Shown here: positions 9,783 to 18,179 of the stretch, in pieces
How positions within the stretch are numbered: position 1 is the first letter of the stretch
Layout of the letters: the number at the start of each line of letters is the position of its first letter
Assembly: GCA_017439585.1 (NCBI GenBank)
Contig: JAFSIV010000019.1
Span: 1 to 47,104 of the forward strand
Reading direction: 5' to 3'
Source of the DNA: Clostridia bacterium
Lineage (GTDB): Bacteria; Bacillota; Clostridia; Oscillospirales; Acutalibacteraceae
Length of the DNA: 47,104 bases
The notes under the pieces: model-generated
What the model saw: only the letters and a program-made list of their open reading frames with translations
The model's database searches: none
What the model was told of the DNA's origin: nothing
Position numbers and translations under genes: made by a program

Positions 9783-9801
9783 TATTTAAAAACCTCGGGT
9801 T

Positions 9802-10644
9802 TTAAAATTCTTTTGTCATAATAATTGCGGTTTCTTCAGGGTTTGTGTAAAATCGCGGTCGGCGCCCTTTCTCTTTAAAGCCGTTTTTTTCATAAAGAGA
9901 AATAGCCGAAAAATTACTTTCTCTGACCTCTAAGGAAACAAAAGAAAGTCCTAAATCAGAAGCCTCTGAGAAAACGCGGCTTAATAGGGCAGTTCCAACC
10001 CCTTTGCCCCTGTATTCAGGGAATACTGCAATATTGGTGATATATCCCTCGTCTAAAATACAGTTTATGCCGATATATCCTAAAATCTTTTTGCCTAAAA
10101 CAGCAACGAAAAATTTCGTCCCCTTAGAATAGGCATCTAAAAGCACTTCCTCGCTCCAAGGTGAAGTAAAGCATATTTTTTCAAGTTTGGCTATTTGAGA
10201 AATATGTTCTCTTTCGATTTTTGTTATATAAAGTTCCTCAAACTCGCCGTTTTCTATGAGTAAATCAATAGCGTTTATAATTTCATCTCTGCATTTGCGG
10301 TAGGTTTCCAAATCACTGCCAAAGGGGTCTGATATTCCGTTTCCCAGAACAAAAACTTTATTTTTATCCGCAAACATAGAAACGGCGGTTTTATGAGACA
10401 GAGACATACAGTAAATCTTATCCGCCCAAAGCAAATCAGATTGGGTTAAGCTTTCTGATACATATCCCGACAAATCAATACCGATTTCAGCCAAAACCGC
10501 CTTTGAGTTTTCGCTTATATCCTCACCGTTTGCCGCAAGCCCTCGGCTTCTGACACTTAAACCGTCTATATTTTTAGATTCAAGATAACCCTCTGCCATA
10601 GGACTTCGGCAGGTGTTACCCGTGCAAACAAATAAAATATTCAT
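9802..10644 (-). CDS. Fusion: low-molecular-weight protein phosphatase + RimI-type N-acetyltransferase
   Basis: One 280-residue frame carries two enzymes. Residues 1 to about 135 are an LMW protein phosphatase (tyrosine/arginine type): the P-loop CTGNTCRS has nucleophile C7 and R13, and the general acid lies in SDPFGS (D106). Residues about 138-280 are a GNAT acetyltransferase of RimI type: ICFTSPWSEE, the acetyl-CoA loop YRGKGVGTALL (211-221), LEVRESN and the RimI-like end RPRFYTNPEETAIIM. RimI acetylates the N-terminus of ribosomal protein S18. No stop or frameshift lies at the joint, and both catalytic motif sets are intact. The ATG begins three bases after the polA stop, with AAGGGA overlapping the polA end. 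Next downstream is tsaD, the usual neighbour of rimI. Whether the two activities are related is unknown. Confidence 0.9.
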   Translation of the reverse strand: MNILFVCTGNTCRSPMAEGYLESKNIDGLSVRSRGLAANGEDISENSKAVLAEIGIDLSGYVSESLTQSDLLWADKIYCMSLSHKTAVSMFADKNKVFVLGNGISDPFGSDLETYRKCRDEIINAIDLLIENGEFEELYITKIEREHISQIAKLEKICFTSPWSEEVLLDAYSKGTKFFVAVLGKKILGYIGINCILDEGYITNIAVFPEYRGKGVGTALLSRVFSEASDLGLSFVSLEVRESNFSAISLYEKNGFKEKGRRPRFYTNPEETAIIMTKEF

Positions 10645-10647
10645 AAA

Positions 10648-13173
10648 CTATCCCTTGGCTATAAGCCAGTTTTTGCCAACATTTGCGTCCGCCGTAAGCT
10701 TAACCGCCATAGACACGGCATTTTCCATTTCTTCTCTTAAAATATTGCAAGCCTTCTTACTATCTTCTTCAAAGCATTCAACTATCAGCTCATCGTGAAC
10801 TTGAAGAATAAGAGAAGCGGTTGGAAGCTCTTTTTTAAGTCGCTCCCAAACCTTTATCATAGCAATTTTTATAATATCTGCCGCCGTTCCTTGAATGGGG
10901 GCATTTCGAGCAACACGCTCGCCAAAGCTTCTAATCATACCGTTTGAATTAGAAAGCTCGGGTAAATATCTTCTTCTGCCGAAAAGGGTTTTAACATATC
11001 CGTCCGCCTTGGCGGTTTTTATGGTGTTTTCCATATATTCGGCAACACCGCTGTAACTTGCTAAATAACTCTTAATATAATTATCCGCCTCGGCGCGAGT
11101 AACCCCTATATCCTTTGATAAGGAAAAAGCACCGATACCGTAAACTATACCGAAATTAACCGCTTTTGCGCGGCTTCTCATTATGGGTGTTACCATATCA
11201 AGAGGCATCGAGAAAACCTGAGAAGCGGTTGCGGTATGAATATCTATCGAGTTTTCGAAAGCCGAAATCATATTTTTATCGCCCGCGATAGAGGCTAAAA
11301 CTCTAAGCTCAATTTGCGAATAATCGGCATCGCATAAAACCTTTTTTTCGCTTGCTATAAAATATTCTCTGAGCCTTTTGCCCTCGTCGGTCCTAACAGG
11401 AATATTTTGAAGATTAGGCTCTAATGAGCTGATTCTACCTGTTCTAGCTTCGGTTTGATTAAAGGTTGTGTGAATTCTGCCGTCAGCCGAAATGCAAGAA
11501 ACCAAACCGTCCGCATAGGTTGACTTTAATTTAGCCAATTTCCTGTATTCCAAAATAATATTTATAACAGGATGCTTATCTATAAGACCTTCCAAAACCT
11601 CAGCATTGGTACTGTATCCGCTTTTGGTTTTCTTTTTGGCGGGAAGCCCTAATTTTTCAAAAAGCGCCTCACCTAGTTGCTTTGGAGAATTGAGATTGAA
11701 ATTATATCCAACAAGAGAATAAACCTCGTTTTCCAAAACCGAAATTCGCTCGCCTAATTCTGCCGATAGTTTTTGAAGTCCCTCTTTGTCAACCAAAAAG
11801 CCTTTAACTTCCATATCGGCTAAAACGCGCGCCAGAGGAATTTCTATATCTTTTAAAAGCTCTAACTGAGCAGTTTTTCTAAGTTCTTCTTCAAGTTTAT
11901 CGCAAGTATCTGAAAAAAGACAAGCCGATTTCAAAAACTCATCCGCTTCACCTTTAAGCTCAGGCATTAAAGCCGAATATTCCTGAGCTAAACGGGAGGG
12001 CGAATAATCCGAAGACGAGGGATTGCATAAATATCCCGCAAGCTGAGAATCGAATACAACATTTTCTATGTTTTCATACTTTTTGCAAAGATTTTTATAA
12101 TCGTGCACCCTTTTTGCGATTTTTTCGTTTTTAAGAATTTCTATTAACTGAGCCTCATCGCAATAAGCCACCGTATCTCCTGAAACCACCGCAATATTAT
12201 CGTTTTCTATGAAAATATCGGCATTTCCCTTTGGCAAAACCTTTTCTGAAATGGTTAATTCCTTTTTATCGCTATCATCAAGCAAAGAAAATTGAGAATT
12301 TTCGGCTTCTAATCCCATCTTCTCCATAAGCTTAAAAAATTCAAGACGGGTCATAAGACGGATTAGCTCTTGCGAATTTTTTTCTCTTATTTTATAGCTT
12401 TCAATAGTAGTATCAATCGGCGCGGTTTTGCAGATAGTTCCGAGTCTTCGGCTTAAAAAAGCATTTTCCTTGCCCGCAATAAGTTTATTTTTTACACCCT
12501 CTTTAATATCAAGGGTATCAATATTTTCGTAAATATAATCTATTGTATGAAAACGGGTAATCAAATCGGTTGCAGTTTTTTCGCCAACCCCTGCAACACC
12601 GGGAATATTATCCGAGCTATCTCCCATAAGTGCTTTAAGCTCTATCATTTCGCAAGGGGTAAGACCGTATTTATCGAATAAAGCCTCTTTATCATAATTT
12701 ATAATTTCAGGTCTGCCCATTTTGGTGGCAGCAAGAAGCACGCGGGTTTTATCCGAGATTAACTGCAAGCTGTCACGGTCGCCGGTTGAGATAACGCATT
12801 CTTCACCCTTATCCTCGCAAATTCGAGCTAAGGTTCCTAAAATATCGTCTGCCTCAAAGCCCTCACATTCAACGCAGGTATATCCTGCAAGCGAAAGCCA
12901 TTCTTTTAAAATCGGCATTTGAGAACGAAGTTCCTCGGGCATACCCTTTCTGCCGGCTTTATAAAGCTCATATTCTTTATGGCGAAAGGTTGGAGCTTTC
13001 AGGTCGAAAGCAACAGCAACACCGTCAGGATTTTCATTTTCTATAAGGCGGTTTAAAATATTTATAAAACCGTAAACCGCATTTGTATAGACACCGTCCT
13101 TAGTGGAAAGCAGTTTAATACCGTAAAAAGCGCGGTTTATAATGCTGTTACCGTCAATCGCCAGAAGCTTCAA
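10648..13173 (-). CDS. polA: DNA polymerase I
   Basis: Repair and Okazaki-fragment polymerase with 5' nuclease. 841 residues, shorter than E. coli (928). Residues 1 to about 290 form the 5' nuclease/FEN domain (MKLLAIDGNSIINRAFYG; CEGFEADDILGTLA; STGDRDSLQL; GVAGVGEKTATDLI). The C-terminal half has polymerase motifs A (DADYSQIELRVLA), B (RSRAKAVNFGIVYG) and C (QVHDELIVE). The middle proofreading domain is degenerate: no DxE exonuclease I motif is visible where IFIENDNIAVVSGD lies. The start is TTG at 13171-13173 with AAGGGG upstream. It is first of a probable long operon ending with PBP2. Confidence 0.95.
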   Translation of the reverse strand: MKLLAIDGNSIINRAFYGIKLLSTKDGVYTNAVYGFINILNRLIENENPDGVAVAFDLKAPTFRHKEYELYKAGRKGMPEELRSQMPILKEWLSLAGYTCVECEGFEADDILGTLARICEDKGEECVISTGDRDSLQLISDKTRVLLAATKMGRPEIINYDKEALFDKYGLTPCEMIELKALMGDSSDNIPGVAGVGEKTATDLITRFHTIDYIYENIDTLDIKEGVKNKLIAGKENAFLSRRLGTICKTAPIDTTIESYKIREKNSQELIRLMTRLEFFKLMEKMGLEAENSQFSLLDDSDKKELTISEKVLPKGNADIFIENDNIAVVSGDTVAYCDEAQLIEILKNEKIAKRVHDYKNLCKKYENIENVVFDSQLAGYLCNPSSSDYSPSRLAQEYSALMPELKGEADEFLKSACLFSDTCDKLEEELRKTAQLELLKDIEIPLARVLADMEVKGFLVDKEGLQKLSAELGERISVLENEVYSLVGYNFNLNSPKQLGEALFEKLGLPAKKKTKSGYSTNAEVLEGLIDKHPVINIILEYRKLAKLKSTYADGLVSCISADGRIHTTFNQTEARTGRISSLEPNLQNIPVRTDEGKRLREYFIASEKKVLCDADYSQIELRVLASIAGDKNMISAFENSIDIHTATASQVFSMPLDMVTPIMRSRAKAVNFGIVYGIGAFSLSKDIGVTRAEADNYIKSYLASYSGVAEYMENTIKTAKADGYVKTLFGRRRYLPELSNSNGMIRSFGERVARNAPIQGTAADIIKIAMIKVWERLKKELPTASLILQVHDELIVECFEEDSKKACNILREEMENAVSMAVKLTADANVGKNWLIAKG

Positions 13174-13221
13174 AATCTCAACCCCTTAATAGAAATATAA
13201 AACTATATTATAATCTATAAT

Positions 13222-13250
13222 AGTATAACATATTTTTACCAATATGTCAT
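13222..13250 (-). promoter_or_regulatory. Promoter for polA operon
   Basis: Minus strand: ATGACA (13245-13250, five of six matches to the consensus -35), 17-base spacer, then TATACT (13222-13227) preceded by TG at the extended -10 position. It sits about 50 bases before the polA TTG start. Confidence 0.6.
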
Positions 13251-13303
13251 CATTATTTTTAATTTTTTTACAATGTTAATAGATATTTAAAATTTGAGGT
13301 CTA

Positions 13304-13330
13304 TTGACTTATTTTGTAAGATGTGATAAT
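13304..13330 (+). promoter_or_regulatory. Promoter candidate for dusB-yebC
   Basis: TTGACT (13304-13309) and an extended -10, TGTGATAAT (GATAAT at 13325-13330). The spacer is only 15 bases, but the TG extension may compensate. It lies about 30 bases before the dusB start, divergent from the polA promoter. Confidence 0.5.
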
Positions 13331-13361
13331 GTTAATTTGAAATAAAAATACAGGGTGTTTT

Positions 13362-14333
13362 ATGAAGATAGGAAATGTTGAAATTAAAGGCTTTGCGGCA
13401 TTAGCGCCTATGGCAGGAGTGGCAGATAGAGCTATGCGAGAAATCTGCATAAAAAACGGAGCCGCTTTTTGCGTTGGCGAGCTAACAAGCTCTAAGGGAA
13501 TAGCCCTTGGAGATAAAAAATCTAAAAAGCTTCTTTCCTTTGGCGAAAATGAGCGACCGATAGCCTCTCAAATATTCGGCAGAGAACCTGAAACTATGGC
13601 TGAAGCCGCAAAAACCGCCCTCGGATTTAAGCCCGATTTTATTGATATAAATATGGGTTGCCCTGCTCCAAAGGTCGCAGGAAACGGCGGCGGAAGTGCT
13701 TTAATGAAAACCCCAAAGCTTGCGGGCGAAATAGTTTCTGCTGTTGTAAATGCAGTTGATATTCCCGTAACGGTTAAAATCAGAGCAGGTTGGGATGAAA
13801 ACAGTAAAAATGCGGTAGAGCTTGCTAAAATTTGCGAAAATGCAGGTGCGCAGGCTTTAACTGTTCACGGGCGGACAAGAATGCAGATGTACGCTCCCCC
13901 TGTTGATTTGGATATTATAAAAAAGGTTAAAAAAGCGGTTAAAATCCCTGTTATCGCAAACGGTGATATTAAAGACGGAGAGACTGCTAAGAATATGTAC
14001 GAAAAGACCGAATGTGATTTCGTTATGGTGGGGCGTGCAGCTCAGGGTAACCCATTTGTTTTTGCCGAAATAAATGCATTTTTAAAGGGTGAGGATTACA
14101 TTTCGCCAACCTTAGAGCAAAAATTTAAAGTTTTAATGGAACAAATAGAATTAATGCAAAAATATAAAGACCCCCATATCGCAATTTTAGAAGCGAGAAA
14201 GCATACCGCTTGGTATATGCAAGGTCTTAAAGGAGCGGCGGCATTAAGAAGGCAATGCGGAGAAATCTCCTCTTTAAAGGATATAGAGCTTATTTGCGAA
14301 AAAGCACTTGAACAAAACCGCGAGTTGTGGTAA
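13362..14333 (+). CDS. dusB: tRNA-dihydrouridine synthase
   Basis: FMN- and NADPH-dependent reduction of uridine to dihydrouridine in tRNA. 323 residues: TIM-barrel with ALAPMAGVADRAMREIC (FMN-binding start), INMGCPAPKV containing the proton-donor Cys C100, VKIRAGWD, VHGRTRMQMY and IANGDIKD, then a helical tRNA-binding domain. The DusB/Nifj-R3 subgroup is common in Firmicutes. It is followed after 37 bases by yebC and shares a promoter region with polA on the other strand. Confidence 0.94.
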   Translation: MKIGNVEIKGFAALAPMAGVADRAMREICIKNGAAFCVGELTSSKGIALGDKKSKKLLSFGENERPIASQIFGREPETMAEAAKTALGFKPDFIDINMGCPAPKVAGNGGGSALMKTPKLAGEIVSAVVNAVDIPVTVKIRAGWDENSKNAVELAKICENAGAQALTVHGRTRMQMYAPPVDLDIIKKVKKAVKIPVIANGDIKDGETAKNMYEKTECDFVMVGRAAQGNPFVFAEINAFLKGEDYISPTLEQKFKVLMEQIELMQKYKDPHIAILEARKHTAWYMQGLKGAAALRRQCGEISSLKDIELICEKALEQNRELW

Positions 14334-14370
14334 AATTTAGTTTTGTAAGATACTGAAAGGATATGAAATT

Positions 14371-15105
14371 ATGTCAGGACATTCCAAATGGAACAATATA
14401 AAAAAGAAAAAAGAGAAAACCGATGCCGCAAAAGCAAAGATTTTCACCAAAATAGGCAGAGAAATCGCCGTTATAGTTAAAACGGGCGGCGCAAACCCCA
14501 ATGAAAACAGTAAACTTAAAGATGCTATTGCAAAAGCTAAGGCTGCCAATGTTCCAAACGAAAATATTGAAAGAATTATTAAAAAAGCCGCAGGAGACGG
14601 TGAAGCTAACAACTACGAGGAGTTAATCTACGAGGGTTACGGTCCTTCGGGTGTTGCTGTTGTGGTTGAAACCTTATCCGATAACCGCAACCGAACCGCA
14701 GGAGAAATGCGTCATTATTTCGATAAATGCGGAGGTAATTTAGGTCAATCAGGCTCGGTTATGTTTATGTTCGACCGCAAGGGAGTTATTGTAATCGAGG
14801 GCGAAGGCTTAGATGAGGATACCGTTATGGAAGCCGCTCTTGAAGCAGGTGCCGAGGATTTCAGCTTTAACGGTGATGTTTTCGAAATTTTAACCGGTCC
14901 AAACGATTTGGGTGCAGTTCGCGACGCTCTTGAAAACGCAGGTTATAGCTTCTTATCTGCGGAGGTTGCATACATACCTCAGACTATGACTGCTTTGACC
15001 GACGAGGAAGCTATCACTAAGATGGAAAAGCTTATTGATATGCTTGAAGAAAACGATGATGTTCAGGCAGTTTGGCATAACTGGGAAATGCCTGACGAAG
15101 AATAA
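14371..15105 (+). CDS. yebC: YebC/PmpR/TACO1 family regulator
   Basis: 244-residue conserved bacterial protein. The opening MSGHSKWNNIKKKKEKTDAAKAK is diagnostic, followed by KIGREIAVIVKTGG, YEGYGPSGVAVVVE and the acidic middle and C-terminal domains ending EENDDVQAVWHNWEM. Family members bind DNA in some bacteria, and recent work links YebC to relief of ribosome stalling at proline-rich stretches; the role in this organism is not shown by the sequence. GAAAGGA precedes the ATG. A strong hairpin follows. Confidence 0.96.
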   Translation: MSGHSKWNNIKKKKEKTDAAKAKIFTKIGREIAVIVKTGGANPNENSKLKDAIAKAKAANVPNENIERIIKKAAGDGEANNYEELIYEGYGPSGVAVVVETLSDNRNRTAGEMRHYFDKCGGNLGQSGSVMFMFDRKGVIVIEGEGLDEDTVMEAALEAGAEDFSFNGDVFEILTGPNDLGAVRDALENAGYSFLSAEVAYIPQTMTALTDEEAITKMEKLIDMLEENDDVQAVWHNWEMPDEE

Positions 15106-15131
15106 TTGAAAATATTAAATAAAACTAAAAA

Positions 15132-15168
15132 AATATCCACTAGCCAGGCTAGTGGATATTTCATTTTA
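15132..15168 (+). terminator. Rho-independent terminator after yebC
   Basis: Near-perfect palindrome: AATATCCACTAGCC (15132-15145) and GGCTAGTGGATATT (15147-15160), folding with a small CCAGG loop, followed by TTCATTTT. It starts 26 bases after the yebC stop. The outer arm AATATCCAC recurs in the terminator after iorB. Confidence 0.85.
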
Positions 15169-15215
15169 AGAACAACCTTAACCAACACCTCATGATTATT
15201 CTAAAAACCAAGTAT

Positions 15216-15430
15216 TGTTTGGGGGTTATGGCGACAGATATGAGACTATAAAATAAACATAAACTTGCCGCCAAATTGAAAACTTTGTTTTCACTCTTTG
15301 GCGGCGGTTTAGTTGAAACTCTTATTTCGTCGCCTAAGGGGGAAATCGAAATTCCCCCTCAGGCGAATCTTTTCGCCCTTTCTTTTCGCCCACATAAGAA
15401 AGGGCGTGCCCGTCGCGGCATGAGCGACAA
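15216..15430. repeat. Structured intergenic repeat, copy 1
   Basis: About 215 bases that recur at 20565-20775. Shared order: GTTTGGGGGT..ATGGCGACA; an AT-rich spacer; hairpin GCCGCCAAA (15267-15275) with TTTGGCGGC (15297-15305), enclosing GAAAAC/GTTTTC; hairpin AGGGGGAA/TTCCCCCT; hairpin GCCCTTTCTT/AAGAAAGGGC; and a final GTCGC/GCGAC hairpin ending in ACAA. No credible coding frame. This copy fills most of the 421-base gap between yebC and the aldo/keto reductase; the remaining bases hold only the two terminators. Confidence 0.85.
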
Positions 15431-15471
15431 AATAATTAATCAAAAACCTCATTAAACTATGCATATACATA

Positions 15472-15501
15472 AAAACGGCAGTTCGTTTGAACTGCCGTTT
15501 T
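15472..15501 (-). terminator. Terminator for the aldo/keto reductase gene
   Basis: AAAACGGCAGTTC (15472-15484) and GAACTGCCGTTTT (15489-15501) form a 13-base-pair stem with a four-base loop. Read on the minus strand it ends in a run of T, 26 bases after the stop of the reductase. It could also stop leftover transcription from the other side. Confidence 0.85.
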
Positions 15502-15526
15502 AGTTTTATATTATTCTCAAAACCCT

Positions 15527-16636
15527 TTATTCAAAGGCTTTTACCACTCTTTTGAGTTCTTCTGTAATCTTTATTTTCTGAGGGCAAACGCTTTCGCATT
15601 TTTTACAGGAAATGCAAGCGGAGGCTAAACCAAAATCTTCTTTTGTTGCATCCTTATAACGCCTTTTTGCGCCGTCTAAATTATTGAATTTATCAAAATA
15701 ATTTATTGCATCGAAAACCTTATTGATTTGAATATTCATAGGGCAGTCCTTAATGCAATATTTACAGCTCGTGCAAGGCACTTGGGGTATTTTTTCAAGT
15801 ATATTTCTAACCTTATGAACCGTTTCAAGCTCGCTATCATTTAAAGGCTTAAAATCGCTCATAAAGGAAAGATTATCCTCCATTTGCTCTATATTAGACA
15901 TACCTGATAAAACGGTTAAAACACCGTCTAGCGAGGCGGCAAAACGAAGCGCCCAAGAAGCTATCGACATATTGGGATTAGCATCACTAAAAAGCTTTGA
16001 GGCGCTATCGGGAAGGGTTGCCAAAGAGCCGCCGCGAACAGGCTCCATAATAATAATGGGTTTATTGTGTTTTCTTGCAACCTCATAACATTTGCGAGAC
16101 TGAATATCGGGGTGCTCCCAGTCGAAATAGTTTATTTGAAGCTGAACAAACTCTGCCTCAGGGTGTTTTATAAGAAGCTCGTCAAGAGCCTTTGCATTAT
16201 CGTGGAACGAAAAACCGTAATGCTTAATAAGTCCCTTTTCTTTAAGCTCTTTAACAAAATCCCACATACCGTATTCATCATAAATTTCAGAACGCTTACC
16301 GCCCAAATTATGCAATAAATAATAATCAAAATAGCCGGCAGCAGTTCTTTCAAGCGAGGTATAAAACCTTTGTTTAACCTCTTCTATACTGCAATTTCTA
16401 TCCCATAAAGGAAGCTTGGTTGTAAGCTGAAAGCTTTCTCTCGGATAGCGTTTAACAAGACATTCTCTTGCCGCTTCCTCGGATTTTCCGTTATCGTAAA
16501 CATAAGCGGTATCAAAATAAGTGAACCCGTTTTTAATAAAAGCATCCACCATTTTATTTGTATGTATAAGGTCGATTTCGCCGTCTTTTTTAGGAAGTCT
16601 CATAAGGCCAAAACCTAGTTTTTTAATTTCGGGCAT
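15527..16636 (-). CDS. Aldo/keto reductase with C-terminal 4Fe-4S ferredoxin domain
   Basis: 369 residues in two parts. Residues 1 to about 275 are an aldo/keto reductase TIM-barrel: LGFGLMRLP at the start, FDTAYVYDNGKSEEAA (catalytic D and Y), YYLLHNLGGK and HYGFSFHD. Residues about 290-369 hold two ferredoxin-type clusters: CTSCKYCIKDCP and CISCKKCESVCP. This oxidoreductase type is common in Clostridia and Bacteroidetes; substrates are mostly unknown and electrons may pass between NAD(P)H and the Fe-S centres. The start MPEIKKLGFG is preceded by AAAGGGGGA. It lies 30 bases downstream of RNase P RNA on the same strand with no obvious terminator between, so read-through is possible. Confidence 0.92.
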   Translation of the reverse strand: MPEIKKLGFGLMRLPKKDGEIDLIHTNKMVDAFIKNGFTYFDTAYVYDNGKSEEAARECLVKRYPRESFQLTTKLPLWDRNCSIEEVKQRFYTSLERTAAGYFDYYLLHNLGGKRSEIYDEYGMWDFVKELKEKGLIKHYGFSFHDNAKALDELLIKHPEAEFVQLQINYFDWEHPDIQSRKCYEVARKHNKPIIIMEPVRGGSLATLPDSASKLFSDANPNMSIASWALRFAASLDGVLTVLSGMSNIEQMEDNLSFMSDFKPLNDSELETVHKVRNILEKIPQVPCTSCKYCIKDCPMNIQINKVFDAINYFDKFNNLDGAKRRYKDATKEDFGLASACISCKKCESVCPQKIKITEELKRVVKAFE

Positions 16637-16666
16637 TGAAAATCCCCCTTTAAAAATATAAATTAG

Positions 16667-16994
16667 AGAGTCGGTCGATAAGCCGAGTTCTGTCTTGGAC
16701 GGTTATCTATCTCGACGCTAGATTGCTCTAAACGCTCAAGCCGCTTTTCGTGGCACATCGGGCAAATGTATAGCCACAGTTAGCGTTGCTCCGAATAGGG
16801 TTTACAGTATCGCGATGTTCCCATGCGATAGGTGAGCTCTTACCTCGCCTTTCCACCCTTACCCGAAAAATCGGGCGGTATATCTCTGTTGCACTTTCCC
16901 TAAGGTTACCCTCGGCGGCCGTTAGCCGCTATTCTGCCCTATGGGGCTCGGACTTTCCTCAGATATTTCTATCCGCAACCGCCTGACCGACTCT
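16667..16994 (-). ncRNA. rnpB: RNase P RNA (type A-like)
   Basis: Catalytic RNA that trims the 5' leader of precursor tRNAs. On the minus strand the 5' end AGAGTCGGTC (16994-16985) pairs with GACCGACTCT at the 3' end (16676-16667). After the 5' stem comes GAGGAAAGTCC (conserved region I, P4 5' strand); the 3' part contains ACAGAACTCGGCTTATCGACC, the usual P4 3' strand and tail region. Also visible: AGGGTAAGGGTGGAAAGG-like internal core and GAGCTCACC. Length about 328, in the normal range. A consensus promoter lies just upstream. Confidence 0.95.
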
Positions 16995-17000
16995 TTATAT

Positions 17001-17029
17001 ATTTTATCATATTTGACTTTCGGTGTCAA
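17001..17029 (-). promoter_or_regulatory. Consensus promoter for rnpB
   Basis: Minus strand TTGACA (17024-17029), 17-base spacer, TAAAAT (17001-17006), with the RNA start six bases further on. An opposing TTGACT (17013-17018) lies in the same segment, making a TTGAC/GTCAA inverted pair. Confidence 0.85.
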
Positions 17030-17082
17030 AACAAAATTATAGGAATAAAATATAATAAAATACCGAAATCAAGGGTGATTAT

Positions 17083-18150
17083 ATGAACGAAATAAACTTT
17101 TTTGCAGCGGCAAACTCTTTCGAGGGTTTTTATTCTGAATTTGAAGACATATATAAAACTGACGGCTATAAGCTATACATTATAAAAGGAGGAGCTGGAA
17201 CGGGTAAATCCTCTTTTATGAAAAAGATAAAAGCCTTAGCAGACGAAAAAAATATCCCCTATATACTTTTTCCTTGCAGTAGCGACCCGAATTCGCTAGA
17301 CGGTATAGCCTTGCCTTCCATTAAAACCGCTTTTGCAGACGGAACTGCACCCCACATTTTAGATCCCGAATATCCAGCTGTTAAGGAGGAAATACTAAAC
17401 TTTGGCGAATTTTGGGAAAGCGGAAAATTAGAAGAAAAAGCAGAGAAAATTATAACTGTTACAAACAAAAACAAAGCCTTACATAAAAAGGCTTCCGCCT
17501 ATTTAAAGGCGTTATATCCTATTGCTTTAAACAATTTAAATATTGCAAAAGCCTCTGTAAAATACGATAATTTAAATCGATACATTGCGCTTCTTATAAA
17601 GAAGCACATCCCCCCAAAAAAAGGTAGCGCAACCGAAACTGTAAGGTTTTTAAGCGGTGTAACCCCTGTTGGTGTTGTGTCATATTCTAATACACCTCTC
17701 ACCCTTTGCAAAAAAAGAATTATCATAAAAGACCGCTACGGTGCGGTTTCTGATTTTATAATGGAAAAGGTGCGCGAAAAAGCGATAAGCTATGGATATA
17801 ATATAATCATTGTTAAAAATCCGTTTATGCCGTCAACTATTACCGACCACATAATAATCCCCGAGCTTAGCTTATGCTTTTTGAGAGAATATGAATATAT
17901 AAATTTTGATTGTCCCGACCGCCGCATACACGCCGAAAGATTTATGGAAAAATCCTCTTTGAAAGAAAATAAGAACACCCTTAAATTCAATCGCAAGCTT
18001 CAAAAAGAGCTTATAAATACTGCGGTTGATACGCTAAGTGAAGCAAAAACGGTGCACGATAAACTCGAAAGCTTTTATATAAAGGCTATGGATTTTAAAG
18101 CACTCGATACCTTTACAAAACAATTTCTAAAAAAACTTGACATAAAGTAA
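17083..18150 (+). CDS. P-loop ATPase, PRK06851-like, with a degenerate second domain
   Basis: 355-residue protein of unknown role. The N-terminal half has a clear Walker A, KGGAGTGKSS (35-44), and the family phrase SSDPNSLDGIALPSIKTAFADGTAPH. The second half repeats the layout (SGVTPVGVVSYSNT as linker; PSTITDHIIIPELSLCF as counterpart of DPNSLDG..LP), but where a second Walker A is expected it reads IIIKDRYGAVSDFIMEK, lacking GxxxxGK. It therefore looks like a tandem NTPase with one active and one decayed site. Similar two-domain ATPases are widespread in spore-forming Firmicutes, with no function I can name. It is transcribed toward thrS, whose promoter overlaps its 3' end. RBS is weak (AAGGGTGA). 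Confidence 0.6.
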   Translation: MNEINFFAAANSFEGFYSEFEDIYKTDGYKLYIIKGGAGTGKSSFMKKIKALADEKNIPYILFPCSSDPNSLDGIALPSIKTAFADGTAPHILDPEYPAVKEEILNFGEFWESGKLEEKAEKIITVTNKNKALHKKASAYLKALYPIALNNLNIAKASVKYDNLNRYIALLIKKHIPPKKGSATETVRFLSGVTPVGVVSYSNTPLTLCKKRIIIKDRYGAVSDFIMEKVREKAISYGYNIIIVKNPFMPSTITDHIIIPELSLCFLREYEYINFDCPDRRIHAERFMEKSSLKENKNTLKFNRKLQKELINTAVDTLSEAKTVHDKLESFYIKAMDFKALDTFTKQFLKKLDIK

Positions 18151-18165
18151 AAATAGTTGTAAAAT
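18137..18165 (+). promoter_or_regulatory. Promoter for the thrS T-box leader
   Basis: Perfect TTGACA (18137-18142), 17-base spacer and TAAAAT (18160-18165). It overlaps the last codons of the upstream ATPase gene and would start a leader of about 265 bases before thrS. Confidence 0.8.
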
Positions 18166-18179
18166 TATTTTGTTAAAGC

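Noticed and set aside
14337-14612. 91-codon hydrophobic frame on the minus strand over yebC
   Set aside because: A shadow of the Lys/Ala-rich yebC start; no RBS or family resemblance.
16667-16994. 66-codon plus-strand frame over the RNA gene
   Set aside because: The region is RNase P RNA on the other strand, with paired ends and a promoter.
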